From contig CAWATZ010000004.1 in assembly GCA_963784995.1 (NCBI GenBank), positions 620,001-684,000 on the forward strand: 64,000 nt of DNA. Direction: 5' to 3'. A program made the position numbers and the translations under genes. The notes under the pieces are model-generated. The model was not told the DNA's origin, did no database searches, and saw only the letters and a program-made list of their open reading frames with translations. The DNA comes from CAWATZ01 sp963784995 (GTDB lineage Bacteria; Planctomycetota; Planctomycetia; Gemmatales; Gemmataceae). Below are positions 24,357-34,097 of the stretch, piece by piece. Positions within the stretch are counted from its first letter, which is position 1; each line of letters opens with the position of its first letter.

Positions 24357-26896
24357 ATGCGTCGCTGGCTTGCCCTGTGCTGTCTTGGCCTGCTCTGGGC
24401 GCCCGCGGTCCGGGCCCAGGGAGTGCTGCTCCCCAAGGACACCGACCTGGGCCCGCTGGCCCTGGTCAATCACGACGTCTCTGTCCAGATCGAGGATCAG
24501 GCGGCGGTCACCCGCGTTACCCAGACCTTCCGCAATCCCACCAGCCAGCAACTGGAGGCAACCTACGTCTTCCCCGTGCCCAAGGGCGCCAGCGTCAAGA
24601 AACTCACCATGTGGATTGACGGCAAGGAAGTGTCCGGCGAACTGGTCGAGGCCGACAAGGCCCGCACCATCTACACCGACATTGTCCGGCGCACCAAGGA
24701 CCCCGCCCTGCTCGAATACGTCGGCAGCAACCTGGTCCGGCTGCGGGTCTTCCCGATCCCGGCTCACGGCGACCAGAAACTGTCGGTCAGCTTCTCCTCG
24801 ATCGCGCCGCAGGAAGATGGACTTGTCGAGTATGTCTATCCGCTGAAGACCAGCGGCCAGAGCGTTACCAGCGTGGAGAAGCTCACCGTCAAGGCCAAGC
24901 TGAAATCGCAGCATTCCTTGCAGAACGTCTACAGTCCCAGTCATGCGATCAAGGTCGAGCGGCACGGCGATCACGAGGCGACCGTCCACTTCGAGGCGTC
25001 GCAGGCCGTCCTGGACAAGGACTTCCAGCTGTACTGGACCCAGGGCAGCAAAGACGTGGAGTTAACCCTTTTGGCATCGCGGGCCACCAAGGGCGACGGC
25101 ACCTTCATGCTGCTGATCTCGCCGCGGGCGGAGCTGTCGAAGAAGCAGCACGTGGCCCGCGACATGGTCTTTGTCCTGGACACCAGCGGCAGCATGCAGG
25201 GGCCGAAGATGCAGCAGGCCCAGAAGGCGGTCAAGCACTGCCTGGGCGCCCTGTCGCCGCGCGATCGCTTTGCCGTGATGAACTTTGCCACCACGGTCAA
25301 CAAGTACGCCGACACCCTCAAGCCCGCCAGCAGCGACGAGATCGACCAGGCCAAAAACTGGGTCGATGCTCTGAGCAGCACCGGCGGCACCGCCATCGAC
25401 GCCGCCCTGGACGCCGCCTTGCAAATGCGGAGCGGCGACTCCCATCGGCCGTTCACCGTGGTCTTCTTCACCGACGGTCTGCCGACCGTGGGCGAGACCA
25501 ATCCAGAGAAGATCCTGAGCAAGGTGATGGACCACAACACGGCCAGCACGCGGATCTTCACGTTCGGCGTCGGCGACGACGTCAACGCCGCCCTGCTGGA
25601 CCAGCTGTCCGACAAGACCCGGGCCGTCAGCACCTACGTCCGTCCCGCCGAGGACATCGAGGTCAAGACCAGCGGCCTGTACGGCAAGATCAGCCATCCG
25701 GTGATGACCAACCTCAAGCTGACGCCGGGCTCGGGCGTCACGTTCGCCGAAGTGTATCCGACACAGTTGCCCGACCTGTTCCACGGCAGTCAACTGGTGG
25801 TGCTGGGTCGCTATCACGGCAAGGGTCACACTGCGGTGACTCTTACAGGGAGCGTCGGCAAGGAGACACGGGAGTTCGTCTACGAGGTGAACTTCCCGGC
25901 CAAGACGGATGAGGACAAGAGCTTCGTGGTGGACCTGTGGGCGCGGCGCAAGGTCGGCTATCTGCTGGAGCAGATCCGCAGCAATGGCGAGAAGAAGGAA
26001 CTGGTGGAGGAGGTGGTGGCACTGGCGAAAAAGCATGGCATCACTACGCCGTACACCAGCTATCTCCTGGTGCCTGACAATGCTTCGACGCCGGTGGCCC
26101 AGCGTATCCCAGGAGGACAATTTGGAGGTAGGTTCACAGCCGGAGTGTACATCTCAACTCCACCTATGCCAACTCCACCCATGCCAGACACCGTCCCGGT
26201 GCCGGGTGGGCCGAGTGGTTCGGGGGCCGCGCCCGATTGGGTCCAGCACTACAAAAACCATGGCTATACGATCAATGCTCCTCAACAACCGCCTGGTGGC
26301 TCTGGCGGTGGAGGAACCAGCTATGCTCCGGCGTTCACCTCTCCGCAGATGCAGTGGTCCGCACCGTGTGTTACTGGTTGCACAACAGCTCCGGCGCCTG
26401 CGCCGCGCCGCCAACACCGATGCTCATGGCGAGCGCTGCTTCGGTGAACTCCGCGTCCTCGACGGGCGAGGAAGAAGAAGAGGAGTCGGAGACGCCTCGT
26501 CCCAGGACGAGAATGCGCAGGGTGGTCGCGCAGCCGGACTTTTCGCAGACCGGCAAGCTCGGCGTCGATCTGGCCGTGAAGCTCAGCGAGATGCGCAACC
26601 AGAGCCAGGTCGGCGACATGCTGGTTCGAAAGGCCGCCGGCCGGACCTGCGTGAACGTCAACGGACTGTGGGCCGACCAGGGCTTCGACGCCGCGATGAA
26701 GCAGGTGACGATCAAGGCGATGAGCGCGGCGTACTTCCGTCTGCTGGAACGGCATCCCGAGCTGAAGCAGGTGTTCCAGCTGGGCAATCAGGTCGTCTGG
26801 GTGACGCCCAGCGGCTGTGCCCTGGTCATCAGCGACAAGGGCGCCGAGAAGATGTCCGACAAGGAGATCGACGCTCTGTTTGTCGCGAAGAAGTAG
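24357..26896 (+). pseudogene. VIT and VWA domain secreted protein, frameshifted near 3' end
   Basis: ATG 24357, with a signal peptide ending near AVRAQG. A VIT domain (about 25-150: VTQTFRNPTSQQLEATYVFP, VEADKARTIYTDIVRRTK) and a VWA domain (MIDAS DTSGSM at about 274, STGGTAID, FFTDGLP) follow, as in inter-alpha-trypsin inhibitor heavy-chain-like proteins. The frame breaks in a CG-rich tract near 26401-26411 (GCGCCGCGCCGCC). The next frame continues sensibly with PTPMLMASAASVNSASS, an acidic EEEEEE run and a conserved C-terminal domain (KLGVDLAVKLSEMRNQSQ, QLGNQVVWVTPSGCALVI). Removing two bases joins them into about 846 residues. The unframed product would end after a short nonsense tail. 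Confidence 0.82.
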
Positions 26897-26911
26897 TCGC
26901 TCCGAAGAGAA

Positions 26912-26983
26912 AGGCGAGCGGCGCGGCGTAAGCCCGCCGGTAAGATGCCCTTCACCGGCGGGCTTACGCCGCGCCGCTCGCCT
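26912..26983. repeat. Palindrome GGCGAGCGGCGCGG family, copy 1
   Basis: AGGCGAGCGGCGCGGCGTAA and GCCCGCCGGT mirror ACCGGCGGGCTTACGCCGCG to GCTCGCCT. It fills the space between two convergent genes. Copies 2 and 3 are at 45360-45437 and 62521-62592. Its immediate flanks (GAGAA and TTCTC) are also mirrored, and differ from the mirrored flanks of the other copies. Confidence 0.85.
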
Positions 26984-26990
26984 TCTCTGT

Positions 26991-27875
26991 TCAAACGCCG
27001 GCCACGTACTCCAGGAATCGCCGCGCACACCGATCCAGGTTTTCCTCCCCCCCGCCGCCCCGCAACGGCGAACACATCTCGTAGGCAACGTATCCCTTGT
27101 AGCCGCACTCCCGCAGCACCCGGAAGAAGGTGCGATAGTCGATGAACCCTTCGCCCATCGGCACCGCACGCACGGCGTCGGCCTCGCGGGCATAGTTGAC
27201 CAGCGGCGGCTGATAGCGAAAGCGCGGCCGGCGAACGTAGTCTGCCACGGTCGTGTGAGCCATCTGCGGAGCCAGCCGGCGAGCGGCCTCGGCGAGGTCG
27301 TCGCCGTGCAGGGCCGGGGCCCACGCATCGAAGCACGCCTTGCAGTTAGGTTCGTTGACGTCGGCCAGCAGGTCCAGCAGGCTCTGCCAGTGCCCGGCCA
27401 GGTCGTGATGGTTTTGCACGCCGACCGTGACGCCCAGCGGGGCCGCGTGCCGGGCGCACTCCTGAAGCGCGGCCACACACCAGCCCCACTGCTGATCGTA
27501 AGACGCGGCCGGGTGGTCAAAGCCGGTGAAGATCCGCACCAGGCCGCACCCCAGATCGTGGGCCAGCCGGCACAGCTCCCGGACGTAAAGAACCTGCATT
27601 TCCCGGGATGGGATGTCGGGCCGGTCGGCGCCCATGCAGAAGTCGGTGTAACCCGCCAGGCAGGCAACCGTTAGATTCAAGCTGGCCAGGCGCTGCCGCA
27701 GCCGGCGGCGGGCATCGCTGTCATGATCCAGCAGCGACAGGTGGGGCCGCTTGGCCATGAGCATGACCGCGTCGAAGCCGAGGTTGCGGGCCCGGACCAG
27801 GAAATCGTCGAGCGCCAGCCGGGCCTGCCCCGGCCAGACGCCGGCGTAACTGACGGAGTGCAGTGCTGTCTTCAT
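26991..27875 (-). CDS. Sugar phosphate isomerase/epimerase-like TIM barrel
   Basis: 294 residues. Xylose-isomerase-like AP-endonuclease 2 fold: LVRARNLGFDAVMLMAKRPH, VRIFTGFDHPAAS, GVTVGVQNHHDLAGH, ACFDAWAPALHGDD, HTTVADYVRRP and a terminal GYKGYVAYEMCSPLRG carrying the usual conserved Glu. The likely metal ligands (Asp/His/Glu on strand ends) are present. Substrate unknown; many planctomycete homologues act in sugar or inositol breakdown. Its ATG overlaps the stop of the upstream secreted-protein gene by four bases (ATGA), so the two are coupled. Confidence 0.9.
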   Translation of the reverse strand: MKTALHSVSYAGVWPGQARLALDDFLVRARNLGFDAVMLMAKRPHLSLLDHDSDARRRLRQRLASLNLTVACLAGYTDFCMGADRPDIPSREMQVLYVRELCRLAHDLGCGLVRIFTGFDHPAASYDQQWGWCVAALQECARHAAPLGVTVGVQNHHDLAGHWQSLLDLLADVNEPNCKACFDAWAPALHGDDLAEAARRLAPQMAHTTVADYVRRPRFRYQPPLVNYAREADAVRAVPMGEGFIDYRTFFRVLRECGYKGYVAYEMCSPLRGGGGEENLDRCARRFLEYVAGV

Positions 27876-30142
27876 GGTCGTTTCTCCGAGTCCACCGGCT
27901 GCCGATTCTTGACCTGGCCTTTCTCGTCCTGAGGACCGTCGTACTCGTACAGCACGATCTCGGTCCCAGGCACCTGCTTCAACGGCTTACTGTTGGGCCC
28001 TGGCCGGTCCGGCCGATCCTGTTCGTACTTCACTGTCTGGGCCTTCAGACATCGTCCCTGGCCGTCCTTTTCCAGGACCAGCAGGCCGTCCGCATTGAAC
28101 GCCGTGGTCCGCTCGCCGTCGGAACGCATCCAGCCAAGGCAGCCCCCGTTCGTCCCATAACGGTAAACGTCCCGCCAGGTTTTCGGAGCGGTGAGGCGGA
28201 AGTCAACGTAATTGACCTGCCAGGAGTTGTTGACGATGCCGGGAAAGACGAGGTTTGCCAGCATCGTGCCGTGGTAGCGCTGAAGGAGCCCTTTCTCGAA
28301 GGACGTCAGACGTTTGGCCAGCGGTGCGTTCCCCTTCTGCAACGGTTGCAGCTCCAGAACAACGCCCTCCCTGTCCTTCGCCAGGCCAAAGCCAACCAGC
28401 TGCTTGCGCGCGGCCTCCATGGCAGCGATGCGGGGGCCGGCCGCCTTCTTGCGCAGAGCAGTCAGGGCCTCGGCATGCTCGCTGGAAAAGTTCGGGTTCC
28501 CCACGACATCCCGCAAGGCCCGGGCTACGACGTTTCGCAGTGAATCCTTGATCTCCGGACGCTTTCGATCCAGAAACGCATTGATTGCCTTGACGGCATC
28601 GTCAACGCTCTTCTGGGTTCGCTGAACCTCACTCTCCGCTTTCTTGCGAACCTCCTCGGCTGCGTTTTTGGCATTCTGGCGTTCTTTCTCGGCCGCCTGC
28701 CGCTTCTCCTGAGCGATGCGGACAGCGTCAGCCAGCAGTGTGTGTTCGTCTCCGACCTTACGCAGGACGTCGCGCTCTTCCCGCGTGAATGGGAGCAGTT
28801 GGCCAGCAGGGTTGGCCGAACCAACTGCTCCAAAGAACGCTCCCCAGTCGGCCACGGTGCAAGTCGCCTCTCCCATCCCATAACCGATCTCCAGGATTCG
28901 GCCCTTGTCGTCGTAGGTTCGCGCTTCGCTGTCCAGCGAGTAAAACGTGACGAAACCCGGAGCGGAGTAGTATGTCCCATTATTCACGAAGACGCCAACG
29001 TCAACCCGGTTGGACTCCAACGCGGAACCAGGAGACACCGGCCGGCGTTCGGGATAAGTCACAACCAGCTCAACCACGGAGCGTGCCTCGTTCTTCGGCT
29101 TGATCTCGATGCCCTCTCCACGCAGCACCTTCCACTCGAACTTGAGCGGCCGTTTGTTCAGGTCGTAACTGCTCTCGGCGCTGATAACCAGCCGGCGGCG
29201 CAGGTTGCTGCCGCGAAAGATGCGTGCGATGACCGCTGGCGTGTCGGCCAGCTTCTCGGAGCCGCCTGCCTCGAAGAAGTCCTTGCCCAGCACGGCCTGG
29301 TCTTCCTCCACGACCTTGAGCTGCACCATCGGCGGGATGTTCTCCAGCTCGATGTCATGGGCCTGCACGATCATCTTGGGCGTGTCCACCCACGCTCCCT
29401 CAAAGACTGTTGGGTGGGCCTTGCCGCTGAGATACTCCTTGGGTTCCTTGAGGTGCTTGTTGCTGCTGCGCAGAATCATCTGCAGGGTGGGCATCAGCAG
29501 CCCCGTGGCGATCAGCTTTTCTTTCACTTCCGGACGGAAGGCCGCCAGGGTGAAAGGGATCGCCTGCATGAACGGCTGATCGGAGCCGGAGGAACCCTGG
29601 GAGATGATCAGGTAGGGCGTGTTGGTCGGATACAGATCGCCGTAGCCGTCGTTCCTCCCATTGTGGCCGGGGTCGTGATCGCGATGCTCGGGGTAGACGT
29701 AGACGTTGTTGTGGGTGTAATGGTGGTAGAGAAAGGACAGCGCCACTGGCGAAACGTAATAGTGCCGGGGGTTGCTGCCGCCGAGCTGGGGCGGGGCCGA
29801 GGTCGAGGAGTTGCCGAAGGTGACGTGCGGCCGGGTGATGGTCTGGGCAGCCCAGTGTTTGCGGGCCTTGATTTCCTCCGGCGTGTAGACGACCCGCTGC
29901 AGCTGAGGATAGGGAGCCATGTTCAGGTCGGAATGGCCGCCATCGCGATTGTCGTACCAGTCGCCGACGTTGCCGGCCGCGGTCCCACGCATCCAATATG
30001 TCCGGAGCAGGTTGCCGACCGCGCCACCCGCCGTGGTGATCGGCTTGTTCTTCAGCTCGTCGGCTTCGGGCAACAGCCGGGCGGCCCAGACCAGCCCGAC
30101 AGAACAAGAGAGCAAACAGATGCCAAGCAGATAGCGATGCAC
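27872..30142 (-). CDS. Large secreted hypothetical protein with coiled coil
   Basis: 756 residues from GTG at 30142, which has GGAGG 6 bases upstream and gives a basic then hydrophobic signal peptide (VHRYLLGICLLSCSVGLVWA). Earlier in-frame starts exist to 30214 but lack a ribosome site. Residues about 40-330 are rich in Tyr, His and Asn (YYVSPVALSFLYHHYTHNN). A strand-rich part follows (LRRRLVISAESSYDLNKRPL), then a charged coiled coil near 480-540 (AEKERQNAKNAAEEVRKKAE), and a folded C-terminal part (FPGIVNNSWQVNYVDFRLTA). No named family is recognised. It is coupled to the isomerase gene downstream. Confidence 0.82.
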   Translation of the reverse strand: MHRYLLGICLLSCSVGLVWAARLLPEADELKNKPITTAGGAVGNLLRTYWMRGTAAGNVGDWYDNRDGGHSDLNMAPYPQLQRVVYTPEEIKARKHWAAQTITRPHVTFGNSSTSAPPQLGGSNPRHYYVSPVALSFLYHHYTHNNVYVYPEHRDHDPGHNGRNDGYGDLYPTNTPYLIISQGSSGSDQPFMQAIPFTLAAFRPEVKEKLIATGLLMPTLQMILRSSNKHLKEPKEYLSGKAHPTVFEGAWVDTPKMIVQAHDIELENIPPMVQLKVVEEDQAVLGKDFFEAGGSEKLADTPAVIARIFRGSNLRRRLVISAESSYDLNKRPLKFEWKVLRGEGIEIKPKNEARSVVELVVTYPERRPVSPGSALESNRVDVGVFVNNGTYYSAPGFVTFYSLDSEARTYDDKGRILEIGYGMGEATCTVADWGAFFGAVGSANPAGQLLPFTREERDVLRKVGDEHTLLADAVRIAQEKRQAAEKERQNAKNAAEEVRKKAESEVQRTQKSVDDAVKAINAFLDRKRPEIKDSLRNVVARALRDVVGNPNFSSEHAEALTALRKKAAGPRIAAMEAARKQLVGFGLAKDREGVVLELQPLQKGNAPLAKRLTSFEKGLLQRYHGTMLANLVFPGIVNNSWQVNYVDFRLTAPKTWRDVYRYGTNGGCLGWMRSDGERTTAFNADGLLVLEKDGQGRCLKAQTVKYEQDRPDRPGPNSKPLKQVPGTEIVLYEYDGPQDEKGQVKNRQPVDSEKRP

Positions 30143-30247
30143 AGGCAGCCTCCGGGGTGGGTCGTCGAGGAAGGTAATTGCGGAAGTCCCTGCAATCATC
30201 CTACCGAATAGCAACGCCCGACTCCAGAGACCGGCGCGGGAAATGGC

Positions 30248-31204
30248 TCAGGGACCGCGACTTTCCAGGAACTCCGCGTTCGACCGTGTCTTCCGGAGCC
30301 GGCTGGTCAGCTGTTCCATCGCCTCGTCGGGCCTGCGGTCGCTCAGCACCTTCCGCAGCAGCCAGACGCGGTGCAGGTGCTCGGGCGACAGCAGCAGTTC
30401 CTCACGGCGGGTGCTGGAGCGGGCGATGTCCAGCGCGGGCCAGATGCGTCTGTCGGCCAGGCGCCGGTCCAGGTGCAGCTCCATGTTGCCGGTGCCCTTG
30501 AACTCCTCGAAGATGACGTCGTCCATCCGGCTGCCGGTCTCGACCAGGGCCGTCGCCAGAATGGTCAGGCTGCCGCCTTCCTCAAACTGCCGGGCCGCTC
30601 CGAAGAAGCGCTTGGGCCAATCGAGCGCTCCGGCCGCGATTCCACCCGTCATGAGTTTGGCACCCGCGGGTGCGAGGTTGTTGCAGGCGCGGGCCAGGCG
30701 CGTGATGGAATCGAGCAGGACCACCACGTCCTGCCCGGTCTCGACGAGGCGTCTGGCCCGGTTCAGCACAGCCTCGGCCACTCGGGGATGCTCGGCCGGA
30801 TCCTTGTCGAAAGTGGAGCTGACGACCTCGGCAGAGCTGCCCTGAATCCGGGCCCGCATGTCGGTCACTTCCTCCGGCCGTTCGTCGATGAGCAGGACGA
30901 ATAGCATGCACTCGGGATGATTGCGAAGGATGCTGTTGGCGATCTTCTGCAGCAGGATGGTCTTGCCCGCTCGCGGCGGCGCCACCAGCAGGCCGCGCTG
31001 GCCCTTGCCAATGGGTGCGATCAGGTCAATGACACGCATCTCGACGTCGTTGGTTCCGGTTTCCAGCACCAGGCGCCGACAGGGATGGATTGGCGTCAGG
31101 TCGCGGAAGAGGATTCGCGGGTTGTTGGGAGGCGGTGTCGAGCCGCGCTCGTAGCGGATCAGGTCCGGGACAACGATCGGTTCGGGGACGAAGCGCGCAG
31201 TCAT
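30248..31204 (-). CDS. rho: Transcription terminator Rho, short form
   Basis: 318 residues from ATG 31204 (AAGGAG 7 bases upstream). The ATPase/translocase domain is complete: Walker A APPRAGKT at about 75-82, IDERPEEVTDM, LLDSITRLARACN (Walker B), GGSLTILATALVETGSRMDD, GTGNMELHLDRRLADRRIWP. Compared with E. coli Rho (419 residues, Walker A near 178) about 100 N-terminal residues are missing, that is the helix bundle and most of the cold-shock-like primary RNA-binding domain. No other rho is in the window. It could be a second Rho with altered RNA choice. The frame continues upstream to 31390, but that part is translated palindrome with no ribosome site. Confidence 0.92.
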   Translation of the reverse strand: MTARFVPEPIVVPDLIRYERGSTPPPNNPRILFRDLTPIHPCRRLVLETGTNDVEMRVIDLIAPIGKGQRGLLVAPPRAGKTILLQKIANSILRNHPECMLFVLLIDERPEEVTDMRARIQGSSAEVVSSTFDKDPAEHPRVAEAVLNRARRLVETGQDVVVLLDSITRLARACNNLAPAGAKLMTGGIAAGALDWPKRFFGAARQFEEGGSLTILATALVETGSRMDDVIFEEFKGTGNMELHLDRRLADRRIWPALDIARSSTRREELLLSPEHLHRVWLLRKVLSDRRPDEAMEQLTSRLRKTRSNAEFLESRGP

Positions 31205-31292
31205 GGAGGTTCTCCTTGAAGGATAAGAGGGGCGAAGTTCAAGAGACGTTTGGTCGCAGGGATGATCCAGTCGGGAAGTGAGTGGGAAGGCC

Positions 31293-31388
31293 GTTAGCCG
31301 CGACGCGGAGCGCAGCGCAGCGGAGCGCGGCGGGTCTCCAACCAACGGGGGCGTCCCGCGCTCCGCTGCGCTCCGCGTCGCGGCTAAC
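31293..31388. repeat. Palindrome GTTAGCCGCGACGCGG family
   Basis: GTTAGCCGCGACGCGGAGCG and GCGGAGCGCGG mirror the end at 31388, with one extra CAGCG unit in the left arm and a centre near 31333-31347. It occupies the gap (31205-31512) between rho and the glycosyltransferase, where no gene is seen. Confidence 0.8.
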
Positions 31389-31512
31389 ACAGCAGTGCGC
31401 TCTGTTTATCGAAAAGTGGGATGCAGGAGCCGCGAGCTGACGCGAGTGCGGAATGAGGTGTTTGGATGGATGACACGCTGCAAGAGTGCAAGGTTCGCGC
31501 GGCCCGGGACAA

Positions 31513-32697
31513 TCAGGCCACCGCATCCGCGGGAGTGAGCCGATCGAGCATGCCCAGCAGCACGTGAACCTGCTGCTGCCAGTCGTGCCGGGCGGCATAG
31601 CGACGGTAGGCTTGCCGGTCGCCCGGATCAGCAGCCGCATGCCGCAGGCCGGCGATGAACTCCTCCACCGTGGCGCAGATGTGGATGGGAGCGGCGAGCG
31701 TGCGGAGGTTGTCCCAACTGGAGGAGACGACCGGCAAACCGCTGGCCAGGTAAGCGTAGAGTTTCTGCGGCTGCAGCACCTCGACGCCGCGCGGATTGCT
31801 GGCCACGTCAAAGGACATCAGGCCGACGTGGGCGTGCTGCAAGTAGCCGGGCAGCAAGGCATAATCGCGCACCCCCAGCACGTGGACGTTGACCAGGCCA
31901 GCCAGACGGGAGCGGGCCAGCTGATCGGGGCCGATCAGGACAAAGTGCATCTCCGGCAGCGCGACCGCCGACTGGCGAATCCAGTCGAAATGGAACCAGG
32001 AGGGAATGACGCCGAAGTAAACGGCGATCGGCCCGCGCAGGGCCCGATACTCCGGCGGACAGGGTTGCGGATTGTCCGCGAAGTGAGGGTAATCGACGCC
32101 GTTGGCAAGCAACTCACAGCGGCGTGCCCCCAACTCCTCGGCATACGACCGCAGCCCGGCCGAGGGGTAGACCACCAGATCGACGCGCTGGGCCATCTCC
32201 TCTTCGAGGCGGCGGGCGGCGGGAGTGTATTTCTCGAAGTGCGGATTGTAGTCGGCAACCCGGTAGACCGAGCGGCGATGGGAGATGGCGTCCAGCCAGA
32301 ACGATTGCTCGATGCTATCGACGTACAACAGATCGACCGGATCGAAGCCGCGTTGCCGGACCAGGCGAACCGGATCGGGCCAGGTCCAGCGCTGCCAGCG
32401 GCGGTGGACCCACTCGGAGCGGAGCAGCGGCTTGTTGTGGGGCGTCAGCAGGGCGGCGGGCACGTAGGCCCAGAGTTTGCCGTCGAGGTCGGTCCGTCCG
32501 CCGGACCAGTACAGGCCGAAGCGGCGCCGCAGGTCCCGCGACCAGCCGCGGGCCAGGTGCAGCGGGGAAATCGGATCGGAGACGAAGGCAACCTCATGGC
32601 CGGCGCGGACCAGGCCCCGGGCCAGGTGATGGCTCCCCACCTGGAACGTCGAGGTCCAGTCGTTCGAGCAGGCCATGAGGACACGTTTGGAGGGCAT
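31513..32697 (-). CDS. Glycosyltransferase, GT4-like
   Basis: 394 residues, start ATG 32697 (MPSKRVLMACSNDW; weak ribosome site). A GT-B fold: N-terminal GSHHLARGLVRAGHEVAFVS, middle VDLVVYPSAGLRSYAEELG, and C-terminal nucleotide-sugar part GPIAVYFGVIPSWFHFDWI, LGVRDYALLPGYLQHAHVGL and RGVEVLQPQKLYAYLASGLP, where the Glu of the E-x7-E type motif sits. It transfers a sugar from a nucleotide donor, probably to a surface glycan; acceptor unknown. Neighbouring aminotransferase and SPINDLY-type genes support a glycan role. Confidence 0.87.
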   Translation of the reverse strand: MPSKRVLMACSNDWTSTFQVGSHHLARGLVRAGHEVAFVSDPISPLHLARGWSRDLRRRFGLYWSGGRTDLDGKLWAYVPAALLTPHNKPLLRSEWVHRRWQRWTWPDPVRLVRQRGFDPVDLLYVDSIEQSFWLDAISHRRSVYRVADYNPHFEKYTPAARRLEEEMAQRVDLVVYPSAGLRSYAEELGARRCELLANGVDYPHFADNPQPCPPEYRALRGPIAVYFGVIPSWFHFDWIRQSAVALPEMHFVLIGPDQLARSRLAGLVNVHVLGVRDYALLPGYLQHAHVGLMSFDVASNPRGVEVLQPQKLYAYLASGLPVVSSSWDNLRTLAAPIHICATVEEFIAGLRHAAADPGDRQAYRRYAARHDWQQQVHVLLGMLDRLTPADAVA

Positions 32698-32708
32698 TTC
32701 ATTCTCAC

Positions 32709-32837
32709 GACCCCTGCCGGCTTGCCCGGCAGGTGAAGCAGGTCGCTGGCTAGAAGGAACCGGCACAATCACCTTTTTCGGCCTCGTCTTTTCTAGCCAG
32801 TGACCTGCTTCACCTGCCGGGCAAGCCGGCAGGGGTC
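32709..32837. repeat. Palindrome GACCCCTGCCGG family, copy 2
   Basis: The arms are almost identical to copy 1 at 17211-17335 and include the inner GGCTAGA/TCTAGCC. The loop is different apart from a T-run. It lies in the gap after the DegT aminotransferase gene (minus strand, stop at 32877) and before the glycosyltransferase start. Confidence 0.85.
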
Positions 32838-32876
32838 GTCTCTGTCCTCCTCATCCAAAACTTCTCTCCCCAGTGC

Positions 32877-34034
32877 TTACGCCGCTTGCCGGGTGACTCG
32901 ACCGCTGCTCTGGAAGAACAGCGTCATGCTTTCAACCACGGCCTGTTTCTGGGTCTGGGTCAATTCCGGGTAGATCGGCAGGGCCAGCGAGGTGGCGGCG
33001 GCCCGCTCGCTTTCGGGGAACTGCCCCTTGCGGAAACCCAGGTTGGCGAAGCACTCCTGCAAGTGCATCGGCTGCGGATAGTAGACCTCGGTGCCGATCT
33101 GCCGCTGCTTCAGGAAGGTCATCAGCCCATCGCGGTTCCCGCAGCGAATGACGTACTGGTTGAACACGTGCCTGGACTGCACCACCTTGGGAGTCTCGAC
33201 CTGCTGTCCGCGGAGGCCGGCCCGGGCCAGGGTGAGGTCGTAATAGGCCGCGTTCTGCTGGCGGCGCAAGGTCCACGAGTCAAGATACTTCAGCTTCACC
33301 TGCAGCACGGCCGCTTGCAGTGTGTCCAGCCGGAAGTTGCCGCCAACCAGTTTGTGGAAATACTTGGGACTGGCGCCGTGATTGCGGAGCAGACGCATCT
33401 TCTCGGCCAGGACACTGTTGCGCGTGACCACGGCCCCGCCGTCGCCGAAGCAGCCGAGGTTCTTCGAGGGGAAGAAGGAGAAGGTGCCGATGGTGCCGAT
33501 GGTGCCGGCCCGAACGCCCTTGTGCTCCGCGCCGATGGCCTGGGCGGCGTCCTCGATCACGGCCAGGTTGTGCTTGCGGGCCACGGCCATGATCGGCTCC
33601 ATGTCGCTGCACTGGCCGAACAGGTGGACCGGCATGATCGCCCGGGTGCGCGACGTCACACAGGCTTCGATGCCGCGCGGGTCCACGTTGAACGTGACCG
33701 GGTCGATGTCCACCAGCACCGGCCGGGCCCCGACGCGGACAATGGACCCGACCGTGGCGAAGAAGGTGTAAGGCGTGGTAATCACCTCGTCGCCGGGACC
33801 GATGTCCAGCGCCATCAGAGCCAGGATCAGGGCGTCGGAACCCGATGAAACGCCGACGCAATGCTCGACCCGGCAATAGCGGGCAATGTCCTGCTCCAGC
33901 CCCGCGACCTCGGGCCCATTGATGAAGTGCTGCGAGTCCACCACGCGCTGGACGGCAGCGTCCACCTCGCTCTTGATCTGCTGATACTGGGCCTTCAGAT
34001 CCAGCAACGGAACGGGAACCAACGAATGATCCAT
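32877..34034 (-). CDS. DegT/DnrJ/EryC1/StrS-type aminotransferase
   Basis: 385 residues. ATG 34034 is chosen over 34040 because AAGGAGG lies 7 bases before it and only 1 base before the other. PLP-dependent sugar aminotransferase, making amino-sugar nucleotides for glycans. Seen: PVPLLDLKAQYQQIKSEV, QHFINGPEVAGLEQDIARY, VGVSSGSDALILALMALDIG, the DEVITTPYTFFAT block, MPVHLFGQCSDM, VIEDAAQAIGAEH with the PLP-pairing Asp, and FFPSKNLGCFGDGG with the Schiff-base Lys near 188. Repeated TIGTIGT is a small local duplication. Confidence 0.94.
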   Translation of the reverse strand: MDHSLVPVPLLDLKAQYQQIKSEVDAAVQRVVDSQHFINGPEVAGLEQDIARYCRVEHCVGVSSGSDALILALMALDIGPGDEVITTPYTFFATVGSIVRVGARPVLVDIDPVTFNVDPRGIEACVTSRTRAIMPVHLFGQCSDMEPIMAVARKHNLAVIEDAAQAIGAEHKGVRAGTIGTIGTFSFFPSKNLGCFGDGGAVVTRNSVLAEKMRLLRNHGASPKYFHKLVGGNFRLDTLQAAVLQVKLKYLDSWTLRRQQNAAYYDLTLARAGLRGQQVETPKVVQSRHVFNQYVIRCGNRDGLMTFLKQRQIGTEVYYPQPMHLQECFANLGFRKGQFPESERAAATSLALPIYPELTQTQKQAVVESMTLFFQSSGRVTRQAA

Positions 34035-34097
34035 CAGCATGCCTCCTTCTGCTCACACCTTGTAATCCCCTGGGTGAAAGGGGTCAAGGTGGAAAGA

